Source of the DNA: Armadillidium nasatum
Taxonomy: Eukaryota; Arthropoda; Malacostraca; Isopoda; Armadillidiidae
Assembly (NCBI GenBank): GCA_009176605.1
Contig: SEYY01024197.1
Coordinates: 24,892-88,891, forward strand
DNA length: 64,000 nucleotides
Direction: 5' to 3'
A program made the translations under genes and the position numbers. The notes below the pieces were generated by a model. The model did not search any database, was not told the origin of the DNA, and saw only the letters and a list, made by a program, of their open reading frames with translations. The number at the start of each line of letters is the position of its first letter. Positions within the stretch are counted from its first letter, which is position 1. Of the stretch, positions 47,372 through 60,140 are shown piece by piece.

Positions 47372-48317
47372 TCTTCTTTAAATCACTCTCTAATTTCTGC
47401 CACTCATTGATCACTTCTATAGGTAGCACATCATCCCATCCAAATTTTTGCTCCCATATAGATCTTATTAATAATTTACCTCTAATGGTAACAGGAAGAG
47501 CCAATCCTAATGGATCAAACTGTCTGGAAGTCTCAGATAAGATAAGGCGCTTTGAGTTTGCAGAAGAATCAAAATCTACCTTTGCTAATGAAATAGTATC
47601 GTTAACTGTATTAAATCTATATCCTAAAATTTTTTCTAAGCTATTACTATGTTCCACTTAGTCTATCATCCTGCTGCATGACATTTCTGAGTTCTGAACT
47701 GTTTGAATTCCATGACCTCAAAATAAATCCCCCCATAGCCATTCTATCATATGTCAATTTATACAAAGATGTTAACTCACTGACATCATTACCAGTAAAG
47801 ATCAAATTATCACAATAAAAATTAGAGCTTAAGAATTTGAGTACATTTATCATTAGGAAATTTTGCTGCATGATGTGCCATCACATAATGAAGGATAAAG
47901 GGTGAGGTGGTATATCCAAAGACTATAGTTTTATACCTATATGTGACAAGTTGACCATCTTTTTCCCATAGTAAGGCAAAATTTGTTTTTATCAAACTCA
48001 TCCCTCAACCTTATCATTAGAAAAGCCTGTTTCACATCACTCAGTACTACATAGTTGTTAGTCCTAAAGATAAATAAAAGTTTTAAAAGTGAAGTCATCA
48101 AATCTAAACCAGTATATGAAGCTTCATTAAGAGATGGGGATAATTTATTCACTTTTAAAGAACAGTTCAGTACAGGACGAATTTTAGTTGTTACCTGTGG
48201 ATCACTTCTGATCACAGGGCGGTGAGGAACATATACATAATCATTTATTTGGTGAGGTTTTACAGAAATTTGCTCTAATATATCCTCATTTAATTGTTTT
48301 TTGAAAGACATCATCAT
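47364..48317 (-). pseudogene. BEL/Pao reverse transcriptase
   Basis: Pieces 47937-48317 (VYVPHRPVIR, KIRPVLNCSLKVN, VVLSDVKQAFLMIRL), 47647-47871 (FYCDNLIFTG, SLYKLTYDRMAMGGFILRSW) and 47364-47657 (LGYRFNTVNDTIS, FDPLGLALPVTIRGKLLIR). The catalytic box expected as YVDD reads YCDN, so the enzyme is dead apart from its frameshifts. Confidence 0.85.
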
Positions 48318-49435
48318 ATGATTTCATTAAGTTATTATTTTTAAGGTAGGTAGTTACTTTATTTAAAACAGCAAGTGCTACTCTAAAGTTTGAAGGCACT
48401 AAATTAATTTTATCTTCTATCCATGGTAATTTAACATAGTATTTACCATCTTTAAATTCAATATTTTCTTTAAATTTCTTTACCATCTCAACATCATAAT
48501 CTGTCATGTCCTGGTCTGATGATGATATGCCCATAGATTCAAAAGAGAATAGATTTTCCAGGCCATTATCAACATCTGTATCAGTTAATATTTTCTCTAT
48601 TGGATTAAAATAAGTTTTTAAAGGTGAAATTATTGAATTAATAATAGTTTCATTAATACAAGTACTATTAATATTATTTACATCATTGTCACATGGACTT
48701 TTACATTTACTATTATTTTGTTTATATAAATTAGATAACTGATCTGTATTTAAAAAATGTTCAATATTTCCAAAAGGTAAGATTTTCTTATTTATTAAAA
48801 AACAACTACCATTCATACAAGTAGTTAATTCAAAAGAGGGAAGAAACTGTAAGACATCTACACCCAGTAATGCATCAATTTCAAAAACAGATTTATTTGA
48901 GCCATTATAAAATGAGGAATCTGCTAAATTATATCTTTTCTTTAAATTATCTAAAGCACATTCTAAACCATTTACTTCATACTTTAGTTTAAGATCTTTA
49001 TCTACCAATAAAGGCATAGTAATAATATTTTGATTTTCCAGTTTTAAACCTAAAGTAATTTGTTTAAAGTTTCTCTGACCAATTCCTATAAATGTCTGGA
49101 TGTCAAAGTTAATATCCTTTAGGTCATTGTAATTAGTACACAACTGCTTAGCTATATTCTCACATATGTATGACCTCTTGTGAACCTGAATCTACTAAAC
49201 AGCGAACTGTCTTTACCTTGTTGCCTCGTATGACTTCTAAAGTTAAAGTTGGGAGTAAATATACATTGTCAGATCTCTGATTAAAGCTAATGCATAGACA
49301 ATTTACTAAATCTTTATCTTTATTGTTAGCTTGATCACAAAAGGCAGCTATGTGTCTACGAGAATTACACTGAAAGCAGGTATATTTCAACTTATCATTT
49401 TTACCAAAGCAACTGTTTTCATCAATGACCAACAC
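48286..49435 (-). pseudogene. BEL/Pao protease and linker
   Basis: 49160-49435 ends with VRCLVDSGSQEVIHM, an aspartic-protease active site (DSG). 48286-49143 continues with LLGVDVLQFLP and an acidic linker into the RT region. The second zinc knuckle of Gag (CFQCNSRRHIAAFC) is at the start of the first piece. Confidence 0.7.
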
Positions 49436-50209
49436 CAGAACACAGAGGACATAAATTTAATTCTTTAGCCCTTTTTTGTCTTTGCTCAAGTGTAATATAT
49501 TTATTACACATGAACATCGAATGACCAGATGTCTGGCAAAATTTGCAAGGTTTTATATTATTAGTCTTTTTATTAATATGATTCACATTGGCTTTATTAG
49601 CATGACTAGAAGAAGCAGTGCTATCATTTATCTGAGAAGATTCAGTTTTAAAATTCTGAAGTGTACTGTTTTCTGAGACAGTTTGTTTATTACTACTTTT
49701 AAAGCTGGATTTTGGTTTTTCATGCTTTTGTGAAGAAACTTTAGTAAGAGTTCTCACAACTTCTATATAATTGGAAAACAAATCATTAAGAGAAGGATAA
49801 TTATTACCAACTTTGTGAATCATTTCCTTTTTAAAAACTATTGGTAATTTATTAAAAACTATGTGACTTAAAAGTGGAATTTCCAGCAGACCCTTCAATC
49901 ATAAATTCAGTATTATAAGTTTTTAAATCATAAACAAAAGTTCGAATGTCATTAATGTACGATTTCAATCCAATAAAGTCTGGATCATATCCTTGAGGAG
50001 GTTTACTATTTATTAACCTTTTATAAATTTCATCAAAAATATAAGGTACTTCTAAAAATTGTTCTTTTAATAAGTCAATAGCTATTGGATAGTTTTCATC
50101 TTTTATTGAAAGATGACTTATTAATTTACGAGCATACCCTTTTAAATATGTATGCAGATATGACAACTTTACACTATTCGAATAAGCTTTAGAATCTATA
50201 ATAGATTGA
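49422..50209 (-). pseudogene. BEL/Pao Gag, truncated
   Basis: Two frames (49852-50310, 49422-49898) read KLSYLHTYLKGYARKLISHL, then DEIYKRLINSKPPQG, then knuckle-like CKFCQTSGHSMFMC and LCPLCSGVGH. The N-terminal third is absent because of the junction at about 50209. Confidence 0.75.
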
Positions 50210-51060
50210 AAACAGCAGTTGATAGATTCAAGAAGGATGGCCTTGGAGCAACTGACCTCTGATCTTTCTCGTATTTCAAATTGGGGGAGAGAAAACACGG
50301 TCATTTTCAATGCCTCAAAAACTCAATTCCTCCATCTTTCTACTCGACACGAACTTCCACACAACTATGATATCTTCTTCTAAAACACTCAACTCAAACC
50401 TTCATCTGTCCTCAATATTCTAGGTGTTTCATTTTCTCGGGATCTTTCTTGGAAAGATCACATTATTTCTCTCTCTAAACAAGCTTCTAAGAGGTTGGGT
50501 GTTCTGAGGCGCTTTCATCGTTTTTTTTCGCCACCTCAGTTACTTGCTCTGTATAGGGGTGTTGTTCGCCCATGGATGGAGTACGCCTCACATCTGGGGT
50601 GGATCCACACATACAGCTATTCTTGAAAAGGTGGAGTCAAGGGATTTTCGTCTCATCAACTCTCCTGCTCCTACTAACTCTTCAATCTCTTTCTTCCCGT
50701 CGAATTGTTGCATCACTTTCTCTATACTATCGCTATTACAACGCACATTGCTCTTCTGAACTCACGTCGTATACCTCCTCCATTGAGAAGAGCTCGTGCG
50801 ACACAACTTTCTACACAGTCTCATCCATTCTCTGTCCAACTGTCCAACTCTCCGACCCCAGACTTAACCTCTATGCTCACTCTTACATGTACTCTACTGG
50901 TAAAGTCTGGAACACACTCCCGTTATCTATTTTCCCATCTTCCTTTGACTTTCACACTTTTAAAAGCCGTGTATCGGGTCCCGTCGGCCATTAGTTACCT
51001 GATTCAGAATACTCCCAAACTCTTGTGGATATTAGTAGGCCTCCGGCCTTTGCCCACCAG
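50205..51060 (+). mobile_element. Jockey-like LINE, 3' fragment
   Basis: The fragment covers the region after the RT catalytic box to the 3' end, in three frames: VLNILGVSFSRDLSWKDHII, RLGVLRRFHRFFSPPQLLAL, then RRARATQLSTQSHPFSVQLS and KVWNTLPLSIFPSSFDFHTF. It starts abruptly at the BEL junction and ends about 15 bases before a TA tract. Confidence 0.85.
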
Positions 51061-51071
51061 AGCAGACAATA

Positions 51072-51075
<4 letters not shown>

Positions 51076-51167
<92 letters not shown>
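51076..51167. repeat. (TA)n tract
   Basis: About 92 bases, between the LINE 3' end and the Tc1 relic. Confidence 0.98.
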
Positions 51168-51168
<1 letters not shown>

Positions 51169-52160
51169 GGTTAATGGCAGCTCGTGATCGACATGCAACA
51201 CCACGTGATCATCCTGCCGAGCTGCAGGTTATCCATCAGAGTCTTGTTCGCACGAATACCATTCGACATCGTTTTCAAAACATGGATATCACTCACGGAG
51301 ACCTGCAGGATGGCATTCGCACAACAACACCTGCAAAGGCGGCCCTAGGATTGAGCGAATATCTTATTTACAGACGAGTGCCAATTCAATCTGCACAGCT
51401 CCGAGGACGTTCCAAGGTTTATCGGAGGTATCATGAGCTCTATGCGGCATGCACAATGCAAGAGAAACCCCTTCGGTGGTGGGTCCGTTATTGTTAGGGG
51501 TGGTATATCTTTCCATGCCCGCACCTAATTACACGACTTGGATGCAGGGCACCTAACCGGGCAATGATAAAGAACGTCCATACTCGAACCGTATGTCGTA
51601 CCATTTGGCCCGTACTTAGATGAGACCCTCGTCCTCATGCAGGATAACGCCAGACAATATATAGTCAGATGTGTTGGTGATTACCTCAACACGGTAAAGA
51701 TTCGAGCATTGGACAGGCCCGCGTACAATCCCGACCTAAACCCCTTCGAGCATCTGTTAGACACACTGAAAATGCGGCTCTAACGGCTTCAGCATCATCC
51801 ACAGAGCCTTAAAAACCTGCGACAAAGGGTTTTACACGTTATGGGAGGAACTGACACAGGAAATTATCCAGAACCTCATCTCCGGCATGCAGTGTTTAGC
51901 TATCATACATGCAAGGGGAGGCCACACAAGGTACTGACGGCCATGGACAGGTTGCATGCACATACACTCGGCAGGTTTATCCCACATCCTCTTATATGCC
52001 ACGGTGTCCCAGGGTCCTGTGAGTTCTGACGGTGGGGCACCACATTATCCCCATTTTGTATAACCATGTACTGTGTATTTACAATGGTACCAGCCGTTTT
52101 GTATGTTTCAGTGTCCTCCTATTGACATTTGTTCCAGTTGTATATTCATTTTGCTCTTCA
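51168..52160 (+). pseudogene. Tc1-like transposase relic
   Basis: The first frame (51174-51497) holds the DNA-binding part ([21 protein letters not shown]). After several stops come MQDNARQYIVRCVGDYL and LDRPAYNPDLNPFEHLLDTL (about 51640-51780), the second D and the E region of the Tc1 DDE core. The first D region is not readable. Both sides are TA repeats, so the TA target cannot be told from the tract, and terminal inverted repeats were not found. Confidence 0.8.
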
Positions 52161-52162
52161 GA

Positions 52163-52929
<767 letters not shown>

Positions 52930-53672
52930 ACAAGAAGTAGCCCAAGATCAGGTTCTTAAGACCAACTGGTTCAAAAAACATATTGAAGGAGAATGAATTT
53001 CGGACAAATGCAGATTGTGCAGTAGTTGGTCACAATCGGTGTGCCACGTATTACTGGGATGTGAGGTTTTGTTACTAAGGGACACAACAGCATATGCTGG
53101 TTGATCCATTTCAGACTGTGTAAAAAATTTGATATACCATTGAATACAAACAACCACTGAGAACACAACCCGAACAGTATAGAAGAAAACAATAGAGTAT
53201 TACTTCTTTACGATTACAATATCCCAACAGACGCTCATGCTACAATTAATAAACCAGATATAGTCATCTACAACAAACCAGAAAATAGTTGTATGATAGT
53301 AGAGGTTGGAGTCCCTTGGGATGGGAGCGTCTCGGCTTATGAAAGAGAGAAACCACTAAAATATCAAAGACTTAAATATAAACTACGTAGAACATAGACC
53401 AAACATAGCCCGAATTGAAATAGTCCCAGTTATCGTGGGAGTGACAGGAATAATTAAAAAAAGTTTAATAAAACATCTAGAAAAGCTGCCTATACAGGTT
53501 TCCACATTGGAACCGAGTATGGCTGTGATAAAAAAAAGTATAAGTATCTTAAGAACGGTACTGGGATACCGATAGAAGACACCAAAGGACAGAAAATAAG
53601 GGATTATTCTAAGGATTGAGGTTTAATCCCGAATGACCCCATAAAAACCCTTAAAAAAAAAAAAAAAAAGCC
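52930..53672 (+). mobile_element. REL-endonuclease LINE, 3' fragment (R2/NeSL-type), nested
   Basis: It reads VLKTNWFKKHIEGE, DKCRLCSSWSQSVCHVLLGC (CCHC-like finger), then KPDIVIYNKPENSCMIVEVG and VPWDGSVSAYEREK. The P-D...E-V-G-V-P-W-D pattern is that of the restriction-like endonuclease C-terminal to RT in site-specific LINE clades. Further down, IEIVPVIVGVTGII fits the same domain. A poly-A of 17 ends it at 53672, where the Jockey-like linker resumes. Stops and frame changes are present. Confidence 0.75.
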
Positions 53673-55210
53673 AACACAAATTCTCTACATTCAGCTATCA
53701 ACTCCTTCACCAAAATAATACACAAAGCATCCAACTTATACATACCCAAGGGCTGCAGGAAACACTACAACCCCTCTCTTACACCAGAAATCTGCAACCT
53801 TATAAAGCAAAAAAAAAAACAACTCCAACAACATAGATCACACATAACAGGCATCACCATAACACTAAACACCCTAAATGTACAAATCTCAGCACTAATA
53901 TCAAATCACAAAACAAACAAATTCAAAGAATACCTACAAAACATCCTAACAAACCCCAACTATAAAAGAACAAGGCAGGTAATCAAATGACTACACAACA
54001 CCCAAAACAAATCCTTAAAAGAAAACAACAATACTCTTCCTTCACCCAAACAACACCGCAATATCCTTGCTCAGCACTACTCAAACATCTCCTATAAACC
54101 CACTCACAACAACAATAGGAAAATAATCCAACAGCTCAAACACACACACTTAGAACACAATCCAACCCTCCCCCCATTCTCTCACCAGGACACTACCCAG
54201 GGAATCAAAACACTCAAAAACTCCCCAGCTACAGGCCCAGATAATATCTCAAATTTACATCTAAAATACCTAGGATTCATAGCTACAACATACCTAACCC
54301 AAATATACAACAAATCTTGCACATACAACTTCATCCCTGCAATATGGAAAAAGGCAATAATTACTCCCAAACTAAAACCCAGGAAAGACCCAAACCTCCC
54401 ATCTTCATACTGCCCGATCTTCCTCCTATCCACACTATGCAAACTCTTAGAAAAACTCATTCATTCAAAAATCCAACCACTCATGCAAATCCCCCAATTT
54501 CAACATGGATTCAAGAAATTCCACTAAACCACCATGTCCCTCAACACTCTCTCTCAAAACATAATAAATGGCCTCAACAAAAAACCATCCCACAGGACAG
54601 TACTCATTGCCATCAACATTAACAAAGCATTTGATACAATCCCTAGACATAACCTCATACAAAAAATCCTACACTCACCTATAGCCAACAATTATAAAAA
54701 ATGGATTTTCACTTCCTACCTGATCGTACAGCTCAAGTCTCCAACAAAAACCATCTTTCAAAAACAGTAAACCTAAGAAATGGTGTCCCACAGGGAGCCA
54801 TCTTATCCCCTTTACTATTTAATCTGTACACAGCAGGCCTACCCACCCCACAAACTCCAGGTATAAAACTAATAACATATGCCGATGACATATCCATTAC
54901 AATACAAAACCCTTCCATACCCACAGCCACTACACTCACTCAATCATACATCCAACAACTGGAAACATGGCTAAAATCAAACAGAATGACAGCTTATCCC
55001 CAAAAATCCTCAATCACTCTTATTACTACCGATAGACACCACTCTTCCCTCCACCCCCATGTAAAACTAAATAATACTCTCATTCCTCTAAATAAATTTC
55101 CAAAGATCCTAGGCCTCACATATGACACACACTTCACCTTCTCAAAACACATCCAAAACATAACCAACACTGCAAACGGGAAATTAAACATCATACGAAC
55201 ACTGTCACAT
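53673..55210 (+). pseudogene. Jockey-like LINE reverse transcriptase
   Basis: The order is linker (IHKASNLYIPKG), NSPATGPDNIS, KLLEKLIHSKIQPLM, FQHGFKKFH, LIAININKAFDTIP, NGVPQGAILSPLLFNLYTAG and LITYADDISITIQN (intact YADD), then LGLTYDTHFTFSKHIQNITN and IIRTLSH. Frame changes near 54310, 54530 and 54770 interrupt it. The last codons adjoin the solo LTR. Confidence 0.88.
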
Positions 55211-56075
55211 TGTGGTAGAAGCCACCCTAGCCCTGAGGTGAAAGTATAACAGAAGTTTAGATTATAATGGTGGTGACCTAGGAAATATAAATTTTGGAGA
55301 TTTTAGAAACTGGGAATAAAGAAATATAAGAAATATGTAAATCGATAGGAATAAGGAGAGAGAGTCAGACATGAAAGAAATAAGGAAAAGGCAACAGAAA
55401 TATCAAATAAATCAGGTCTAGCATAAACTCAGAATTAGGGCTACAAGTTCAGACACCCAGGAAATTATGAAATTTAGAGAAAATCAAGAGAGAAACAAGT
55501 CAAACAAATATATTTTGTTAACGAATTACGAAAACGACATAAAAGATGATATATACGAGAAATAAGAAGAAATGTGTAAAAATAAGAGGCAAATGGCGGC
55601 TGAAATTTTGGAAAATGTAAACAAAAGGAATAAGTTAGCAGGGTTGCTAGAAGGCCGTGGGAAAACAGGGAATTTGTACTTTCAATGAGAGAAAATGATA
55701 CGAAATCAAATTATAGTACCTGCTAAAGAATCAAAATAGCACCTATCGGTGGTTGCCAAATTTTGGACCAGAGAAAATCGAAGCAGTTTTTCATTCTGCG
55801 TTCAGATTTGATACTGAAAAGTAGTTTTAGTTGCCCAGATTTGAATTCGAAAAATAAAACTTTAAAATTTCAAACTAAAATAAAGATTCTAAAATTGTGA
55901 TTCAAGAAAAGAATATTAGTTAACATTGGTAAATAGAAATTAAGAAAATCAGTAATTATTAAAAAACTATATAGATACGTAGCGATTTAAGTGAAGTTAT
56001 TATCACTAAGTTATTTTCATTATAACAGTAGTAAGTTCGCAAAACAATCGACTAAATAATTAAAGTAAATAACTG

Positions 56076-56205
56076 AAGCACACGCTGTATATTATCGAAA
56101 GAAACAACTGAAGCACACACTGTACGTTATCGAAAGAAATAGTTGAAGCACACGCTGTATACTTTTACATTACATAACTGAAGCACACGCTGTATGTTAT
56201 TATAA
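56076..56205. repeat. Tandem repeat in the solo LTR (four copies)
   Basis: Four units of about 35-40 bases built on AACTGAAGCACACGCTGTAT, with TATCGAAAGAAA between the first three. Confidence 0.9.
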
Positions 56206-56875
56206 CTTAGAAAATAAAATTAATACTAGTAATTTCTGAATAAAGTGAGGCACTCTCGAAAGAGATAAATAAAAACGAAGTCCATACTGTACTTTGATAT
56301 TTACATTTAGAAGATTAAGAAATAGTTGACAATTAATTTGTATTTGAAGGATAAATAAAAAACTTCGAGAATTTTAATGGAAAACATTGAAGTTTATAAT
56401 TTGTTCAAATTTATTAATTACATCTGTAAATAAGCACTGAATAAGTTATGTTAAATAAATTGCGATAATTTGGTTATTGTTTCTTTAATAATTTGTTTAT
56501 TTAGAGTATTTTGTTTTGATTTCGGCTATGATTATTATATGATTAACAATATCTTGTACGTTAATCAGTAATTCATGAATATTATTGAATAAGAGTTATT
56601 AAATCGATTCTTGTGCTACTACGAAAGAATTTTCGAATTTTCCCGACCTTTTTGATTTGAATTTCAAGCTTATAATTTATAGAAGATTTTACAATAGTTT
56701 ACTTCTGATATTGTTTAAACCTTTAGATTGATCGACCATTTTGATTTTGAGTTGCGATTTTTTGACATACACAAGAATATTTACGAAATCGTTTCAACTT
56801 ATAGTAGTTAGTCATCTTGAATTTCTCGAATATTTTGGTGCTTAGGTTACGATAACTCATCCTTACCATAAACTT

Positions 56876-57016
56876 TTATTTGATAACGATCGTTCTCCTT
56901 TGGGTAAACACTTAGAACTTTTTTCGATTTGTTTAGTTGACATTTGATTATTAGATAACGATCGTTCTCCTTTGGGTAAACACTTAGAATTTTTTTCAAT
57001 TTGTTTAGTTGACATT
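56876..57016. repeat. Tandem duplication in the solo LTR (two copies, about 70 bases)
   Basis: GATAACGATCGTTCTCCTTT and the following GGGTAAACACTTAGAA, then TTTGTTTAGTTGACATTTGA occur twice. Confidence 0.9.
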
Positions 57017-57456
57017 TGAAATAATTTGACGTTACCTTTACGAAGTATTTTTGTTTATAGAGGTAGCATGGAATCATTTTAGATTTTTTTGTGATAGTTT
57101 AAACAAGTAACTGCATCAATTTTGTTTACATGATATTGAATACTATTTATAATACACGGTTTATAGAGTTTTAAATAAAGGGTTGAAAGTTAAATAAAAC
57201 TAAAGATAAACACAACCTGCATATGTTTTATTTACAAGAAATAAAAGGACTAGAACTTCGAAAATTATCTTTAGGCCAGTCCAGAGTGGTATTATAGATT
57301 CTGAATAGCATTAGAACGTTATCTGAACACACATAACTCTGAAATAAAATAAGATCATTAAAAGTCAGAAAACACAACACAATATCTGAAACAAATAGAG
57401 TTGTCAGAGTATTATTATATATTAAACGTTCTGGAACCACGTAGCTACGACAACAT

Positions 57457-58260
57457 AACAATTTCAGTAACGAACTAACCACCCTCATCATAACATACAA
57501 ACAGTTCATCAGACCAACACATAATTACGCATCTCCAGCCTGGTACCTGGCCACCTCACCCTCAAACACAGAGAAATTACAAAAAAACAAAAACAAAATG
57601 CTGCTCTTCGAATCATCATAAGTTGCACTGGAACCACTCCAATTCAGCATTTACACAAAGAAACTAAAATACTCCTGATCCGTGTTCACCTACACATGAT
57701 AGGAACCCAATTCTACACAAGCACCTAGACATATCACACCCTTGTCACTATACCCTACAAGACCACACAAGACACCGTCTAAAATTACCCCCATCATCCC
57801 CTGCCCAATACTACAGTAACATATTCAGAACCATTTTACCTACTGCAAACAACACACCACTAAACAAACACATGCACATCATCATAACACTAAATTTTCT
57901 CAACATCCACCAACGAAATCATCTTCTCAACGAACAACCTGTCGACATATCAAATACACAAAACACATTACCATACAAAACCCAAATTACCCTATCCAGA
58001 TTAAGGTCAAGCCACCACCCTAACCTACAAACATACAAACATAGATTCAATATACAAAACACACCATCCCCAATATGTCAAAGATGTGTGCAAGAACCAG
58101 AAACAACAGAACATCACCTTCTGAGATGCCCCTCCCTTACACAGTAGAACCCTCCATCACATCTCTCTGAGAGACCTTTGGGTATGGCCGGCGGCCGTTG
58201 CGAATTTCCTAAAAGTAGTGTGGCCCTTCCATTGAGGAAAATCCAAGGGGTTAAAAAGTA
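57457..58260 (+). pseudogene. Jockey-like LINE C-terminal region
   Basis: It reads TTLIITYKQFIRPTHNYASP and AWYLATS, then in changing frames LSRLRSSHHPNLQTYKHRFN and [20 protein letters not shown], a C-x2-C-x9-H-x4-C finger usual at the end of Jockey-clade ORF2. A short 3' region follows (GGCCGTTGCGAATTTCC) and then a TA tract. Confidence 0.8.
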
Positions 58261-58261
58261 A

Positions 58262-58461
<200 letters not shown>

Positions 58462-58544
58462 TAATTGACAAAACCACTTGCAAATTAAAAAGATACAAGA
58501 TTTTCATTCTAACTTTTTTAGCATTTTAGTATATAAAATTATAA

Positions 58545-58662
58545 ATGACCATTGCTCATTCTCCAGCTTTAAATTCTCTACTTTCTGGTTTGTAAACTTT
58601 CCCAGTGTAATCGAGTCTTTAGGGAACTTGCATATATCCCAGATCACTCAAACCAGTTGTAG
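58545..58662. repeat. Direct repeat of about 118 bases, copy 1
   Basis: AAATGACCATTGCTCATTCT through CAGATCACTCAAACCA recurs at 59757-59872 with a few substitutions. Family unknown. Confidence 0.9.
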
Positions 58663-58911
58663 TTGGTTTATAAAGTAGTGTTATACATTTTTCCTAAAGT
58701 GGAATACTAGTTTTAGTTCAAGTTTGTTTTTTTTGTTTTTATATATTCTGAATCATCACTTGCTTTTAATATTTTTTAACTTTCTTTAAAATTGAAGTTT
58801 GAATACTCTCTAGTGTGAGTTTAATTTTTGTTGTTGTAAGAGTTTGGATCTGTGATCGTTTTTTTTTATTTTGAATGGGAGGCTGTTATGGTTGTAGGGG
58901 GAAATAATGAA

Positions 58912-59098
58912 CTAGGCATATATGGTAATTTCTATCTCTCATCCTAACGTTTTACTTCTGTCTTAAACCCAGCTAGTCTTGAATATCTTCTCTGGTAACA
59001 TGTCCTAGGCATATATAGTAATTTCTATCTCTCATCCTAACATTTTACTTCTGTCTTAGACCCCGATAGTCTTGGATATCTTCTCTGGTAACCTAAAT
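58912..59098. repeat. Tandem duplication, two units of about 94 bases
   Basis: CTAGGCATATATGGTAATTT through CTTCTCTGGTAAC is repeated with about six differences. Confidence 0.9.
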
Positions 59099-60140
59099 AT
59101 CTATATCACTTATTTTACGATTTCCTTCTGACTGGTTGTGGTCTGTGCCTACAAAAAAAAACATGAACACTCCTGTAACATGTCTCAAAACCTTGAATCT
59201 TCTAATCTATCTAACATTCTATGGCATGAACTTTGTCTTCTTACTGTTATTATTTTGTGTTTTTGCTACTGCTCTCCTTATAGGATAATTTTCCTTTTAT
59301 TTTATAACCTCTCACAAGTCTTTTACATTTCGCATATGTTAAGGTCCTCTATTTAAGGAATTTAGACATACATCTCACTAAGTGGTTAATGTAATTTATG
59401 ACTCACTCGCTCACAATCTCACAAGTCTGCCAAGAGGTGCAAACACTGAAAACATAGAATAAACACAGTGAAGCGACTAAGCTTGTAATTTATTTTGAAT
59501 CAAGATGTCAAAATATTTGTATATATTTTGGAACCCATCCTTCGTTTTGATATTTAAATTATCAACATTTTTAATATTCCCTAGCAAAGGATATTTTTCA
59601 TACATTTTCAAAAATTTAATATTGCTTTTCCACTTTGACTTTTATTTAAATACTAAGTAGGATTACCAAGAGGTGGAAACACTATAAGCAAAGAATAAAT
59701 ACTGTGAGAAGATAGATCATTCAATGTAGTGAGTAGCGAGTTTACTAGCCCAGTGTAAATGACCATTGCTCACGCTCCAGCTTTAAACTCTCTACTTTCT
59801 GGTTTGTAAACTTTCCCAGTGTAATCGAGTCTTTAAGGAACTTGCAAATATCCCAGATCACTCAAACCATTTCTTAAACAAATTTGATTTATGTTCGATT
59901 TTATCACTACTACTAGTTACAAATTTACAATTTTCCCACCTATCAGTAACTCCTAACTACAATTTTGTAGCTGTTAAGTATAATACTTTCTCTTCAGCAA
60001 CTCCACCTGCCCAAAACATTGTAAGGAATATCGCGCAACTTTGAATATCCAAACAGAAGAAAAATAAATTACAATATAGTTAAATTATATTAAAGACGAA
60101 AAAAATTTAATACTTTTCACCCACCGTTGGTTATATCCAC
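59099..60140. other. AT-rich stretch, contains copy 2 of the 118-base repeat
   Basis: Copy 2 lies at 59757-59872. ACTAAGTGGTTAATG-type unique sequence fills the rest. The frame at 59138-59356 has no recognisable domain. Confidence 0.5.

Larger units (their letters stand above)
44594..50209 (-). mobile_element. BEL/Pao LTR retrotransposon, 5'-truncated and decayed
   Basis: Gag with zinc knuckles, protease, RT, RNase H and integrase with the BEL-type C-terminal module follow in order on the minus strand. The 5' part of gag and the 5' LTR are missing: at about 50205-50209 the sequence switches to a Jockey-like LINE. Multiple frame changes separate the domains. Confidence 0.88.
55211..57452. repeat. 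Solo LTR, 2242 bases, with ACAT target duplication
   Basis: It starts TGTGGTAG and ends CTACGACA, imperfect inverted ends with TG...CA. ACAT occurs at 55207-55210 and again at 57453-57456. Without the LTR and one ACAT the LINE frame reads on as L-S-H-N-N-F-S-N-E-L-T-T. A 4-base duplication fits Ty3/gypsy. The LTR contains two internal tandem repeats. Its family is unknown, and it is not similar to the gypsy-1 LTR. Confidence 0.85.

Noticed and set aside
52948-53192. Minus-strand frames of about 72 codons
   Set aside because: They are shadows of the REL-endonuclease LINE fragment on the + strand.
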